Position numbers and translations under genes: made by a program
In this document: positions 10,993-22,561 of the stretch, piece after piece
Layout of the letters: each line of letters opens with the position of its first letter
How positions within the stretch are numbered: position 1 is the stretch's first letter
Assembly: GCA_037975125.1 (NCBI GenBank)
Contig: CM075853.1
Location: 49,048,458-49,112,457, forward strand
Reading direction: 5' to 3'
DNA: 64,000 bases
DNA from: Latrodectus hesperus
Taxonomy: Eukaryota; Arthropoda; Arachnida; Araneae; Theridiidae
The notes under the pieces: generated by a model
Told to the model about the DNA's origin: nothing
What the model saw: the letters and a program-made list of their open reading frames with translations, nothing else
The model's database searches: none

Positions 10993-13900
10993 GTTTGTAA
11001 TTTTTTTTAAATGCTTCTTAAGTTTAACATATTTTAGATTTGTGTATTTATTAATTATTCTTTTTATTGTAAACATGCTGTTATATTTTTTAAATCTTAT
11101 TATTTTATTTTACTTAGTTAAAATTTCATTTCCTTTTTTTAGAGAAGATAAACTGTTATTGACATTTCAGGAGGGAGCATTTGTATGCATTTTTCGTGAA
11201 TGTCTCACCACTAAGCATTAGTGTTTCTCATTATATTTTCTCACCTCTTGATTTGTAATTGTTTGAAATCCTTTTGAAATTTTAAGTCAAATCAAAATAA
11301 TTGTAGTCTGCAATCAAACTAAACAAAATTTTTATGCCAGATGTGGTATACACGCCTTGCTGGAAAGTAAAATTAACAAGCAATAATTATACAGTTGACA
11401 CTTGATTTTATGCACATCTAATTTATTAACACACACGATTTTACAAACTATTGGCTGGTCCCTAACAGGGTCCCAAAAATACAGTGTTTTTAAATTTGTT
11501 TTAATCATCTGATGTTTTATTTATGTTTTTACTTTATGATTGAGAAACTTGGATTGATAATATTATTGGAGAATCTATGAGCTATGAATAATTAACTCCA
11601 ATACTAAATATTAATTAATCAGTATTATGAATAAAAAATTAGTTTGGGTTCTAAAATTGAAATTGTTTTAAATCAAAAGAAAATACTTTTATAAATCCTA
11701 GTGTGGTTTCTTTGAGTAGATTTTAAGTTAATAGGTTCCAGACTCAAGTATCATTCACCATGGATTGTTTAAAGAAATTCTTGTGGAATTTCTCCTGCTT
11801 AATCTAAGTTCCAACTTAGCATGCATTTGAGTGTAATCAATAGTTTAAAGGGAAAGTATCATAGGATTCTTTTGGAAAGAGTGATCATGTCATGGAATCT
11901 TTCTCATCTTATGAAATTGGGCACAGGTGCCATATAATCCAATATGCCAAATTCTGAGTTTGGTGATTTTTTTTGTGGATTTTCTTATGTATGTGGCAAC
12001 CTTGTTTTTATTACATCATAATAATGGAGACCTATAAGAAATATGCGGAAAATTCTATTTTGGTAACCGTAGTATTTACGTCATAGTGCACATCACAATA
12101 CGTCATCTTGGCAACAATTCTTCATCGCCAAAAAAATTCAAAACTTAGCATCCTGGATTATACTGCAACTATGTCTGAAATTGACATTCTGGGTGCAATG
12201 TTTTTGTAAATGTATGCTTGGGATGATGTTGCAGAAAAATGATATCGAAATCATTTTGACCAGCATTTGTAATTAAATAAACCACTGTAACTGAAGAAAG
12301 GCTAAAAAATTATCCAACAACTTGAATGAAAATATGTTATTCATCCATGTGCTTTGACAAAGAAACCTACTACTCCCTGAAATTTCACTTCAGAGCTTTT
12401 TAAATCTGGATTCAGATGTAATTTATTCATAAGAAAAGGATTAAATGATTGAAAACATAATAAATGAGAATGAGAAAAAACCTTCATTAATCATGTATAA
12501 AAAAACACAATTTAATTCTGTGACTATTTGCAAATCAAATAGCTGAATGACTAACAAGACTAAGAGACTTGTTGAGAAAAACAGTGAAATGCTTTTCTAC
12601 ATGGAATAAATGATTTAAAAGTGTATTGAAATAGAAAAATATAATTACTTTAACTAATTTTTCCTCAATGAAATAAAATTCTTTATAATTATTTATTTGA
12701 AAAATATTTTAAAATGAAAATAAATTGTTTTTAATTTGGACACTACTGTTTTTTTATAATATATATACTAAATAATTTTTTCTTATAGTACTTTATAAGG
12801 AGAGCAGTGTGGCACACAAAAGTAGTTTTAAGAGTAACAGTTATTTTTCGGTTTTAACAAACTTTTTATTTTAAGACCTATTTTTTTTTATCTGTTCTTA
12901 CTTATTTGTAAAAACAAGTGTCTACTGTATATAATTTTAATCTAGAACAATTTTTGCTCATATTTGATATGAATTTAATGTTAAGATCTTGACCTGCTGT
13001 TCATTCACATTCTGTTTGATTTTGATATTTTGCTTATCAGAAAAAGGAAGAGGAAAGCATAATTAAATAAGCAGAACTTTACTCCTTAATTTTTCATGTG
13101 TTATAAATTTTTTTTATTTCTTATAACTCTGAATATTTGTTAATTTTTTCTTCTTCTTAATGAGGTCTTTTAAGGTTTTATCAACTGTTACAGTTTATTT
13201 TTGGATATATTTTTCATACTTCCTTTATTATTTAAGGAAACTTTGATTTTATTGTTTTTGACTATTATGGTGAAATTCTAGTGATATAATAATGTAATGA
13301 GGTAATAATTCGATGAGCAAAATTCTGAAGATTGATGTTTTTATATTAATTATGAACTGATTATTGACATTGATGAAACTTATGGATTATTTTCTAAAGA
13401 GTTAAAAGATGTTTGAATGATTTACAATGTACAATATTTCTTTTTTATGTACTTTGAGATTTTTCACACTTATACCTTATTTATAATATTTCTTCCAAAT
13501 ACTTATTATTTTTTATTAATGCATTTTGCTATTTAAAACTTTAAAATAATTTGAATTGTGTTTTTTGAAAACTTTTTCAAGATAAAGTATTTTCTTTATG
13601 CATTTTCATGCAAACTAAAGGAAAAGTATTATTAATGTCACTTTTAATATATGTAATAATTTATATAATCAATTAACTTGCTAACAAAAATTTAAGTGGA
13701 TTTTTTTGGAGAAGGAAGAACTGGAACATATTTTATGATTTCTTTTGCTAAAATTAGGTTTTGTGATATATAGCTAAGTAAAGAGAAAGCAAACACACTC
13801 TATAGAACAAAATAAAAAAAACTGCTTTGATATGTAGGATTTTTTTGTTCCATGATAAGGTCTTAAATAAAAGCAAATAAAGAAATATCTGAATAATTTA

Positions 13901-16234
13901 AAGTTTCACTATGTTGATTATGATGTGTGAATTTATAAAATTATAGCTTCTTTATTCTCATTCTTTTCAGTGTTTAACTTTGCAATGGGAAAGAAATTTA
14001 TAAGAGGAAAATAATAATATCAAAAAGTATGAAACAGTGGCAAGATTTATTTCACAAACAACTTTTAAATCCGAAATACATTTTATATCCAAAAAACAAA
14101 ACAAACTAAAAATTTTATTTTTAAATTTCATTTATTTTTCTTTAGCATACAACTCACAATGAGCCTTGATTTGACAACTTGGATTTAATAATGCAGCAGG
14201 CAGTATTTTCATGATTCATTCAATTTCTATACTAACTTCCATCTCTCCATTTGATCTAATCTTTTCTTGGAAAATTCCTCTAACAGTTCAAAGTTAATCA
14301 AAAATTAGTGATAAATCATGAACTTTGAAAGTAACTAAAATTTAAATTAAGGTTGTTAAAAAATACAATGGTAATTGTTAGCTATTTCATGTTTTTATGT
14401 TCCAGTATTAACAGAGGAGCATTACGTGAATATACTTTTATAATCTAAAATGGCATCAGAAATTTAATGGCTTAAATTGACTATGATTGAAAAATAAACA
14501 AGATATATTGTGACCAAGTTAAAAATTCATTAAACTTTACTTACTTAACTTTACAAATAACACCATCTCTATATTCGTACAGATAATAATGTGTATTTAT
14601 AGTTGAAATTACACTAAATAATTTACACTAAACAATAACTGTACTCAGTAAAGCTGTTTGCCTCAAATCACCTTCTTATGCTAGATTTTGAAGTTATTTT
14701 TTATTTTGTAAAAATAGAAAAAATATAGAAAAAAATTTGTTATTGAATTTGTTTATCTCCAGTCACTAGTTTAAATATAGAGTGCTTCTTCCCACAGTTA
14801 ATTAGTCAATGTCAACACCCTTAAGGCAAATATTTCTGGAAAAAGTCACATATCAGACAGAAGCTTAAACTTTACGAAAATTGACAAAACAAAATTTTGC
14901 TAATGCTCTATAAGAAAATTCAAACTTTCTCTATTGTGCTTTAAGCAAGGTAAACATAAATTTAAGTTATGTTTTACATCTTTGTAGCATAAATAATTTC
15001 ACCATGAGTTTTGAAATTATTTCTGCTTTTAGAGATTGTTGAACATATGGAGATAGGTCATACAAGAATACTTGTAATTATAAATACAAATAGTGACATT
15101 TCAAATAAGATTAAATTTTAGAGTTAGCAATAATGATGAATGTCAAGAATTTCAAGTTGTGAATTACGATAACTGTAAAAATAACAATATTTCTTCAATC
15201 AGATGACAATGAGTATTTACTGTTGCTTTAGAGTGCAGAAATTTTCTTCAAACTCTGATTGGGAGTAGTGATGTTTCTATAGTCCATACGAGTCTTCTAT
15301 AAATAATAAAAGGGATAAAAAGAAGTTTAAAGGAAATTAATCCAATTTTTGTACTGTACAGAAATAAAAATTTAATGTAAGTGTATGAAATATATTAAGA
15401 GTATGAGTAAATTATTATAATTTCCACAAATCAATTTTTAATTAATAACTGATTACAATCCACTAATATCTTTATATTGTCATTCCTCATTTCAGTGAGT
15501 TTAATTATACTACCTTGTTCTTGATATTAATGATATTCTGTTGTAAGAACATGTTTTCTTTTTTTACTTATTCACTATGTTATCAGGACATTTTTCTATG
15601 GTAGGTTCTCTGATTGTCTTTCTTTTCCTTGTTTTTTTTATGTTTTAAATTAGCATATAATATTTGTAAAACAAAATTTCTCAAGTTTTGTTTACTGAAG
15701 ACCTTGGAACTCTTGAAAAGTGGTACTTTTAATATTTTAAAAATCTTTAAAATAATTTTAATTGAATTATCATATAATCCAATGAGAGATTTTGTGTAAT
15801 CTAAACATACAAAATTATTTTAATAGTTTATGATCAGCAGGATCCACATATTCTTTAGTCACATTAAGATTTTTACTAATATTAAATAAGTTTACTTTCC
15901 AAAAAAAAAAAATATTATTTGTAAATTTAATTTAAAAATATTATTTTATAATTTAATGATTTTATAACTTTTTGAAAATAATTCAATTATTTTTGAATTT
16001 AACTTTTTGTTTCAGATTTATACAGCTATTTCAAACAAAGTAGTGGGAATATTACTTAGAGCACGTAAGCATGGCCTTGTTCATTTTGAAGGTGAAATGT
16101 TATTTCAGCGGAGGGATGATGATGTAATTATCACTCTTTTGAAACCAATTGAGGAAATAATTCCCAATAAAATACATAAACGCAAACATGAAGAGCAAGA
16201 AGAACCAAGTGCATTGTCTCCTGAAGATTACTGA
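10654..16234 (+). CDS. ABRA/STARS-like actin-binding Rho-activating protein (Costars domain), two coding exons
   Basis: Coding exons 10654-10992 and 16016-16234 join in phase 0 to give 185 residues. Residues 38-80 (NPFSVSG, then DPRYGKPPEGSKTEKRG) resemble the segment before the C-terminal domain of vertebrate ABRA/STARS. Residues ~82-162 match the Costars domain: SNEVSFLCQMIHEYG, TVSITFGELFQIYTAISNKV, GILLRARKHGLVHFEGEML, DDDVIITLL. In vertebrates STARS binds actin and promotes Rho/SRF signalling in muscle; that role here is by homology only. The protein is shorter than vertebrate ABRA and lacks its long N-terminal region. The ATG at 10654 lies six bases after a 3' splice site (TTTTCAG), so an upstream untranslated exon is expected. 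The C-terminus is charged (KRKHEEQEEP) and ends at TGA 16232-16234. Confidence 0.92.
11920..12175. mobile_element. hAT-type MITE, copy 1 (256 bp)
   Basis: Perfect 8-bp target duplication TGAAATTG at 11912-11919 and 12176-12183. The ends are inverted (GGCACAGGTGCC against the reverse of GCAACTATGTC). It aligns over its full length with copies at 55633 and 57416, sharing GGAGACCTATAAGAAATATG and TCTTCATCGCCAAAAA. It sits in the ABRA-like intron and has no coding capacity. Confidence 0.9.
12184..16015 (+). other. Remainder of the 5.0-kb ABRA-like intron
   Basis: The intron runs 10993-16015 with GTTTGT donor and TTTTGTTTCAG acceptor. Apart from the MITE it is AT-rich unique-looking DNA; no exon, SINE or transposase remnant was recognised. 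Confidence 0.6.
16016..16234 (+). CDS. ABRA-like gene, coding exon 2
   Basis: 72 codons plus TGA, entered through the acceptor TTTTGTTTCAG. It carries the most conserved part of the Costars domain (NKVVGILLRARKHGLVHFEG and DDDVIITLL) and the charged tail ending SPEDY. Confidence 0.93.
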   Translation: MYTAISNKVVGILLRARKHGLVHFEGEMLFQRRDDDVIITLLKPIEEIIPNKIHKRKHEEQEEPSALSPEDY

Positions 16235-17756
16235 ATTGATGAACAAACATATAATGGTACTTAATTTAGCTTGTGATCTTTAAATTTTTGATAGCTCTTG
16301 AGGCAGCTATTTGCATATTAATCGTTGTAAGCTTTTAATTTTTAATCATGTGTTTTTAGTAAGAAGTTGCATTATCTGTTATGATATTTTTGAAATTTAT
16401 TATTTTACTTGAAGAATCAATGAATATCTTTAAAAATATTTTATATAGTATTATAAATTGCTTTATCTTCTGTTCTTGCATTAGATGTAAATATTTACTG
16501 TATGCATGTTTTGCAACAGGGTTATTTATTTATTTTTTGTATAAAATTTATTTTTTGTAGAAAGGCTAAATATAGATTGCTATTATTTTGGGTTTATTAT
16601 TTTATGCAGCTTTTATGAAATGTGTTTTGGTAATCAAAATTTTCAAGTGTAGTATCGTTCATGATTAATTAATGTCAAGTGTTTCCACTTGATATTAATT
16701 TAATTTATTGTATTTACCAATAGTAAAATGCTTTTAAATAATTCATTATTTTGAATCAATTCAAAGTTTTTCTTTTGAATTAGACGGCTGAAATGTAAGG
16801 CAAAATGAAAAATGGTATTATAATACCTCATGACTCAAATTTTGAATCTATTATGTTGTTCAAACTTAGAAAAATATATTAAAATTGAATGAAGTTAAGA
16901 TTACAATGTTTCATTCATTTTGCTGACATTGATATTACATACTTTGATTTTTTTTCAAGTAGAATATATAAATGTGTAAAAAACATTCAGTAATGGTTGT
17001 ATGAAAGTTTAACAAAAATATTGAAATCTTGATTTAAATTATTTTATAACTTATTGGAACTGATATCGTTATATTTTCTATTATCTTGGTAAAATTTTTA
17101 TAATAAATTAATAGCGTAACTGTATTATTGTAATATTAAAATTTAAATTTCTTTTTTACTGTAAAGCTATTCCAGCTTTTGATCAAATATTTATTTATAA
17201 AATGAGCTGACTATATGAAACAAAATTTAGAATTCGGTACATTGCTTGTATAATTTTTTTTTAAATATGTTAAATATTTGGTGCTTTATTCTATTTAGCA
17301 CTTTTTTATATTTTAATTGCATTTGTTTTTCACATTATACTATTGTTTTGTATATGTTGTAACATTTTACAATATAAAAACAATTTAATCTATTTCAACT
17401 GCAGTCTTACATTTTCCAAAATGTTTCAGGAGGTTTTTATTCTTATATATTATTAGAAACTTCAGTTAACAAAATAAGAAGATATTAATTATTTGAGAGA
17501 TTATTTTGTTCTTGATTATTTTAAGAAAGTTCTGGAAATTTATTATCATATGTATTTGATTATTGTATATATGATTTTAAAATTTTACAATTTCAAATCT
17601 GTATGCAAAAAAAAAGGATAATGTATATATAAATAGACATTTTAATTTAAAATTAATAAAAAAATGTAAGCAGAATAATTTAGTTTAATATTTTATGAAT
17701 ATTTTGATATATTGCACTACAGATTTTTAAAAGATAAATTGTTTTTGAGTTTGAAT
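16235..17756 (+). other. 3' untranslated and downstream region of the ABRA-like gene
   Basis: AT-rich with many possible polyadenylation hexamers, for example AATAAA near 17102. Which one is used cannot be told from sequence alone. No other gene is visible. Confidence 0.4.
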
Positions 17757-18008
17757 TTTGCCATTAAGTCAGTTTTTGAACTTTTCATTTTTCCAGTTCA
17801 AACATTTACTTAGTTATTCAAATCTAAATATATTTACTAGTATTAAATGTAAAAATAAATATTTATTCAAATTTCATAACAAGATTTGTCATTAAGTCCG
17901 TTTTTGAAATTTTCATTTTTTCAGGTTACTTAGTTATCCAAATCTAAATATATTTACTAGTATTAAATATAAAAATAAATATTCATTACAATTTCATAAC
18001 AAAATTTG
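17757..18008. repeat. Tandem duplication, two ~128/124-bp units
   Basis: The block starting TTTGCCATTAAGTCAG at 17757 is repeated from 17885 (TTTGTCATTAAGTCCG). Both share CAAATCTAAATATATTTACT, AGTATTAAAT and ATTTCATAACAA. The second unit lacks a few bases before GTTACTTAGTTA, so the duplication is not brand new. Confidence 0.9.
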
Positions 18009-18739
18009 AATAAATATACTCAGGGAAAATAAAAAATAAAATTTCAGTTTCAGTAATAACAGTTTAAAAATATTTTAAAATTATTTGTCATATAGTTATT
18101 TGTACTCTCATTTTTTTTCGATATCCTTATTTTTATCATTATTTAAAGGAATTTCAAATTATTGTGTGCAATTAATGGCTAGTCATATTTATTAAAATAA
18201 ATAATTCATTTGAATTTTATTATTTATTTGATCCATGTTTAGTATTTGTCCAACTGTGATACAATATGTGCTGTTATTTAACTTCATAAGCAAAGCTAGT
18301 TTTGATATTAACTACATGAAAAAGTAAAAATATATATTAAATTTTACTAAAAGAATATTTCACATTAAATTTAAAAATGTATTTATCTGCTTGTTATATA
18401 TGAAAATGCATATTTTGAAGTGAAATATTTATAGGTCTGTGATGGTTATATATAGCATTTAAATTATTTTTATTGGACTGTTAAATAAAATTTCTATAGG
18501 AAAGTTGATATTGATTCATTTATTTAATATTTGATAATTAAGAGAATTTCAATATAAATAAAATATTTTATTTGTTTGAAATAAATTTGTAAAGAAATGC
18601 ACACTTATTTTTTTATCTGATTAAAATATGATAAAAGATGAATTGCAATCTTAAAAATAGATATCCTAGAATTTAGTAAAGATCCTTTGGAATTGTTTTA
18701 TCTATTATATTTAAACACAACACACTTATATCAGGAATT
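18009..18739. other. Intergenic, nothing recognised
   Basis: AT-rich DNA between the tandem duplication and SINE copy B, with no coding or repeat signal. Confidence 0.5.
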
Positions 18740-18751
18740 CCTTAAAATATG

Positions 18752-18923
18752 GCTGAGCTGGCAGCCGAATGGTTAGCGCTCTTGCCTTCGGTTCAACAGT
18801 TCGTGGGTTCGAATCCCACCTTGGGCATGTTTCTAGTGGTTCGGAAACCACTTTACACCGTAGGTCCCGGTCTAATTAGCCCTCGTGTACAAAAAATGAC
18901 CGTTGAGCGACAAACAAACCAAA
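18752..18923 (+). mobile_element. tRNA-derived SINE, family 1, copy B (172 bp)
   Basis: A 12-bp perfect target duplication CCTTAAAATATG at 18740-18751 and 18924-18935 frames the element exactly. The head GAGCTGGCAGCCGAATGG with TTAGCGCTCTTGCC and the B box GGGTTCGAATCCC match a tRNA Pol III promoter. The 3' body matches copy A at 3989-4162. The intact target duplication and intact B box suggest a younger insertion than copy A. An accidental open frame through it (18749-18958) is not a gene. Confidence 0.95.
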
Positions 18924-18935
18924 CCTTAAAATATG

Positions 18936-19574
18936 AGTTAAAATTTTTTAATAATTAATCTTACAATATTCTTATAGAAGACTTACTCCAGCTAACTGCA
19001 ATTTTATTTTATATTTTTCTCTTTTGTATTAACTGATTACGAACTTTATTTTACTATGAAATAATTGTGTTGGAAAATCGTAATTCAGTTTTTTTGTTTT
19101 ATAGTCTCTTTCCACCAATTTTATGCAGTAAGTTGGTATTTTTTTTTTTCATTATGAGTTTTCTAATTAAGTAAGTAAACCACTTTAGTGACATTTAGGA
19201 AAAATTTGTAATGATAAATTTTTTTTATTCGAAACAGTATTATCTTAAACACTGGTTGTTATCATCGTCATTAATATTGTTTGCGATCTATGGTAAGCGT
19301 AAAATAAGAACTGTCTACAGATATATAGACTAGTTAGATTGATAGAAATATAGAATGAGTTCTACACAAATACAATTACTATAATAAATGAACGTCAAAC
19401 CAACGATCACGAGTTATTAATAGCGCATGAGGATATTTAGTAGATCGCGTAAATGTGCTGGTGGACTAACCTGGATCCTCGACACAATGAAATTATTTCA
19501 AAAAGTTGTGCTAAAAACTGCAAATATTACGTTAAAGTTATTTTAGATTTGATAAGAAAAATTCAACATTAACG
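18936..19574. other. Intergenic, nothing recognised
   Basis: AT-rich spacer between two SINE loci; no feature found. Confidence 0.45.
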
Positions 19575-19858
19575 CTCAGCGTGGCCTAGAGGTAGGACAG
19601 GACTCTTTCGGTATATAAGGTCTCGGGTGTGATCGAAACCACTGTTGTAAATGAAAAATGGATATTTTCATTTTCATAAAATGGAAAGTGCGCTAATTCC
19701 TTTCGTATGTCTATCTGTGCAAGTGTGGGAGTTTTCTCCTTTGCGACATGAATATAGCTTAGTATCTTTCAAAATTACTAACTGAAGGCAATTTAGTTCG
19801 TGGATTATAAAATGCTTTACAACGGCCGTTAAGCTGTTCATTACTGGATGTCAAAGTA
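19575..19858 (+). mobile_element. tRNA-like SINE, family 2, cluster copy 1
   Basis: The head GCGTGGCCTAGAGGTAGGAC (A-box-like) is followed by TCGGGTGTGATCGAAACCAC (degraded B box). The body has AAATGGATATT, GTGTGGGAGTTTTCTCCTTT, GCGACATGAATA and ATGCTTTACAACGGCCGTTA. The same order of blocks recurs in the next two segments and at 29877. Divergence is high, so this is an old copy. Confidence 0.72.
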
Positions 19859-20165
19859 AGTTCAATTGAGCTTATCGTGGCCCAGTGGTAGGATGGTACT
19901 TTTCAGAACAAAAAGTCCCGGTTTCGATCGCAGTTTGTTGAACAACGAGAGCTGGATATTGCGCACTTACCATCTGCATGCAAGTCTCAGAGTGGTTGCT
20001 TGGAAGTTTTCTATTTTTTTCCTCTTGTGACGCGTAAAAACTACCAATTATCTATGAAAAGTCTGAGAAAGGAATTTTTACGCGCTGTAGACATTAAAAT
20101 GCCTTACAGGAAGAGTAAGGCGTTAAGTTGTCACTTCTGGTTTCAAAGTAAGTTTAACGTTTTTA
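19859..20165 (+). mobile_element. tRNA-like SINE, family 2, cluster copy 2
   Basis: The head ATCGTGGCCCAGTGGTAGGA and the B-box-like GTTTCGATCGC precede the body blocks GAGCTGGATATTGCGC, TGGTTGCTTGGAAGTTTTC, TGTGACGCGTAAAAAC and AATGCCTTACAGG. It directly follows copy 1. An open frame at 20000-20197 lies within the element and is not taken as a gene. Confidence 0.75.
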
Positions 20166-20545
20166 AGATTGGTGTAACCATCTTTTATAGACGTTGATGC
20201 TAAAGAATTCTCTGCTTGTGTCATGGAGCATTTGATTTTCAAGAGGACAATGCTGCAGTGAGTTGGAATTCGATTGAATTTCAAAATGATTTACATAAGA
20301 CTATCACTCATTCATACTACACATGCCTTCTAGATCCATGAGTATGGTTTTCAACTATGCACATGTAGTCTGAATGAGTGTTAGAGGATTTTCTGGGTTT
20401 TTCCCTCTTGCGACATGTGAGTACAGTTCACTGTGAAAAATCTTCATAGAAAGCAGTTAAGCAATGGATATTAAAACGCCTTACAGAAATGTTGGGCAGT
20501 TCACAACGCTGTGTCAGAGATAAAGTCTTACTATAAAGGCTCTTT
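20166..20545 (+). mobile_element. SINE family 2, cluster copy 3 (headless)
   Basis: Lacks a clear tRNA-like head but repeats the body: TAGAGGATTTTCTGGGTTTT, TCCCTCTTGCGACATGTGAG and ATTAAAACGCCTTACAG. Boundaries are approximate. Confidence 0.6.
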
Positions 20546-22176
20546 TTTTATAATAAAACTTAAGATGCTTGTATATTAGGTTAAAAAGTTGAAAATCGTC
20601 GAATGCAAAGTTCGACAAACATAATATTAATTACATATTTAATTTTGTAATATAAAAATACAATCCATTTTATAATTTATGATATGATAATAAAAAATGA
20701 TATTAATTTATCACCTCTTAAATTCTACTTTAACAATTCGTTAATCAGAAGAAATTTTTACAAAATGTTAGCATGAAAACTTCGATGAAGAACGATTATT
20801 TTGGAATTAATTATTTTAATCATTGAGTTTATCAATCAATATATCTTTATGTGTATAATCCGAATTTAAAATCGAATATCTTATTACGTACTACTACAGT
20901 ATGTGTTTAAATAAAAAAAAGTCTTGTATTCTTATTTATAAAAACATTTTAGGTCTAATCTTTCGGACACATTTACCTCCTGAAACTACAAATGAATTTT
21001 GATATCAAAATGTGCTTATGGTTTTAATTATCAAAACGTAATTCTTATGTCTTGTTCAAATTTCCATGCCCAATCTGATAGGATGATGTAGAAATTCTCT
21101 GAGTCAAAAGGCTAATGTTTCCGATTTCAAAGGTCCTTAAACGTGAAAATTATTACCTTTAATTTTAGAACATTCAAATGTCTCCGGTTGGCATGTGTGT
21201 GTGTGTGGCTGTAAATTTATTAAGCAATAATTAACATATATTATTAAATAGACATGCATTTTCAAAAAAATATTTTTATTGAATAAAAAGGGCAGCAATT
21301 TCAGTAAAAACTAGTTTACAACATACAAATATCCTTTGAAATATTTGTTTTCAAATATCAAAGGATAAAGAATCAACTTCATTTCATTCTTTTAGTTAAC
21401 TTACTAAAATAGTATTTAAGTAAGAAAATATACTGTAGAACCTCGCTACTCTGAACTCTTTTTTTTCAGGCGATAAAGTAATAGTTTTATAAAATAAAAA
21501 GAGATTTTGCAATAGAGAATGCAAAAGGATAGAGCAGAATGATTGCAAATTGGTAATGCTCATAAAAAGTGCTTATTATAGAAAGATTTACTACAGAATT
21601 CCTTTAACAAAATTAATTATTTTTATAAACTGAATAGTATAAATACATTGTAATTTTCTGAAACGATGGAAAATTTTTTTTGTACCTTATATCCCATTTA
21701 TTACAAGACTTGTGAAGAAGTTTGAAATAATTGTACACTTTTCTAAAATTTTTGATTAATTCGGGGTAGCGAGCTTTCACATAATTTCAGGAGATATGGG
21801 CTATTTGATTCTTTATTACTCTTTTACAAAAGTAAAAGAGAAAAAGAACATTTTAAAATTGTAAGAATCGATTAGTTTTAAAATTGATTTTTATATCTTT
21901 TGATTAAATTCGTTTTTACATAAAACTGTCACCTATTTAAGACAATTCAACCACAGACTAAAAAAGAAACATCCCGATATGAAATTAGGAATGATGATAC
22001 TGAAAGCTATCTAAGTAATTTACAGACATATTTATGAACTAATTAATTTTTCCTAAAATGCTTATGATTTTGTCTGATAAAATGCTATGATATTAAAAAA
22101 ATAAAGCAATGGAATGGAATTTCGGAAAATTATTTCAATACATTTAAGTATCAAGCTTTATGATAAATGGAAAAAT
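20546..22176. other. Intergenic, 3' of the chitinase
   Basis: AT-rich DNA; a short GTGTGTGTGTGTG run lies near 21195. An AATAAA hexamer on the minus strand overlaps the chitinase stop codon, but the true polyadenylation site was not identified. Confidence 0.45.
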
Positions 22177-22561
22177 TTATTTCCCTAAATATGTTCGAAA
22201 CTGATAATGATAACCTCCTATGTTTAAGATGTTTGACCTCATTTGGGAATTCCAAGCACATTTGCCCAAACTGGGATCATAATGGGAACCGTGTTCGCAT
22301 TGCATTAGAACAGGTCTGCCACCTACGCACCAATAGTATTTGTCTTTTTCTGCATGAGGTATTGTTTCAGATCTACTTTTACAGTCAGGTGCACCAGGTT
22401 TATCGTAAGGAGAAACGAAATCTTTGTCAGCTGAAGCAGACGGCGATCCTTGACTGTTTGATGGTTTAGGAGTTGTAGAACTGCTCGGGCTCCACCATAC
22501 AGTGCTTGATTTTGTTGTGGCTGGTGGCCACCAAGTCATCTGGGTGCTGCTCTCGGTAGAC
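22177..22561 (-). CDS. Chitinase exon 9: Trp-pair linker and chitin-binding domain
   Basis: Entered through TTTAG with one base completing an Arg codon. It encodes [19 protein letters not shown] and a Ser/Pro-rich stretch. The CBM14-like domain follows, with Cys at 495, 513, 523 and 536 ([14 protein letters not shown], then GKCAWN). It ends LGK and TAA at 22177-22179. Only four cysteines are seen where many CBM14 domains have six. Confidence 0.94.

Noticed and set aside
18749..18958. 69-codon open frame on the + strand
   Set aside because: It is the translated tRNA-SINE copy B, not a gene.
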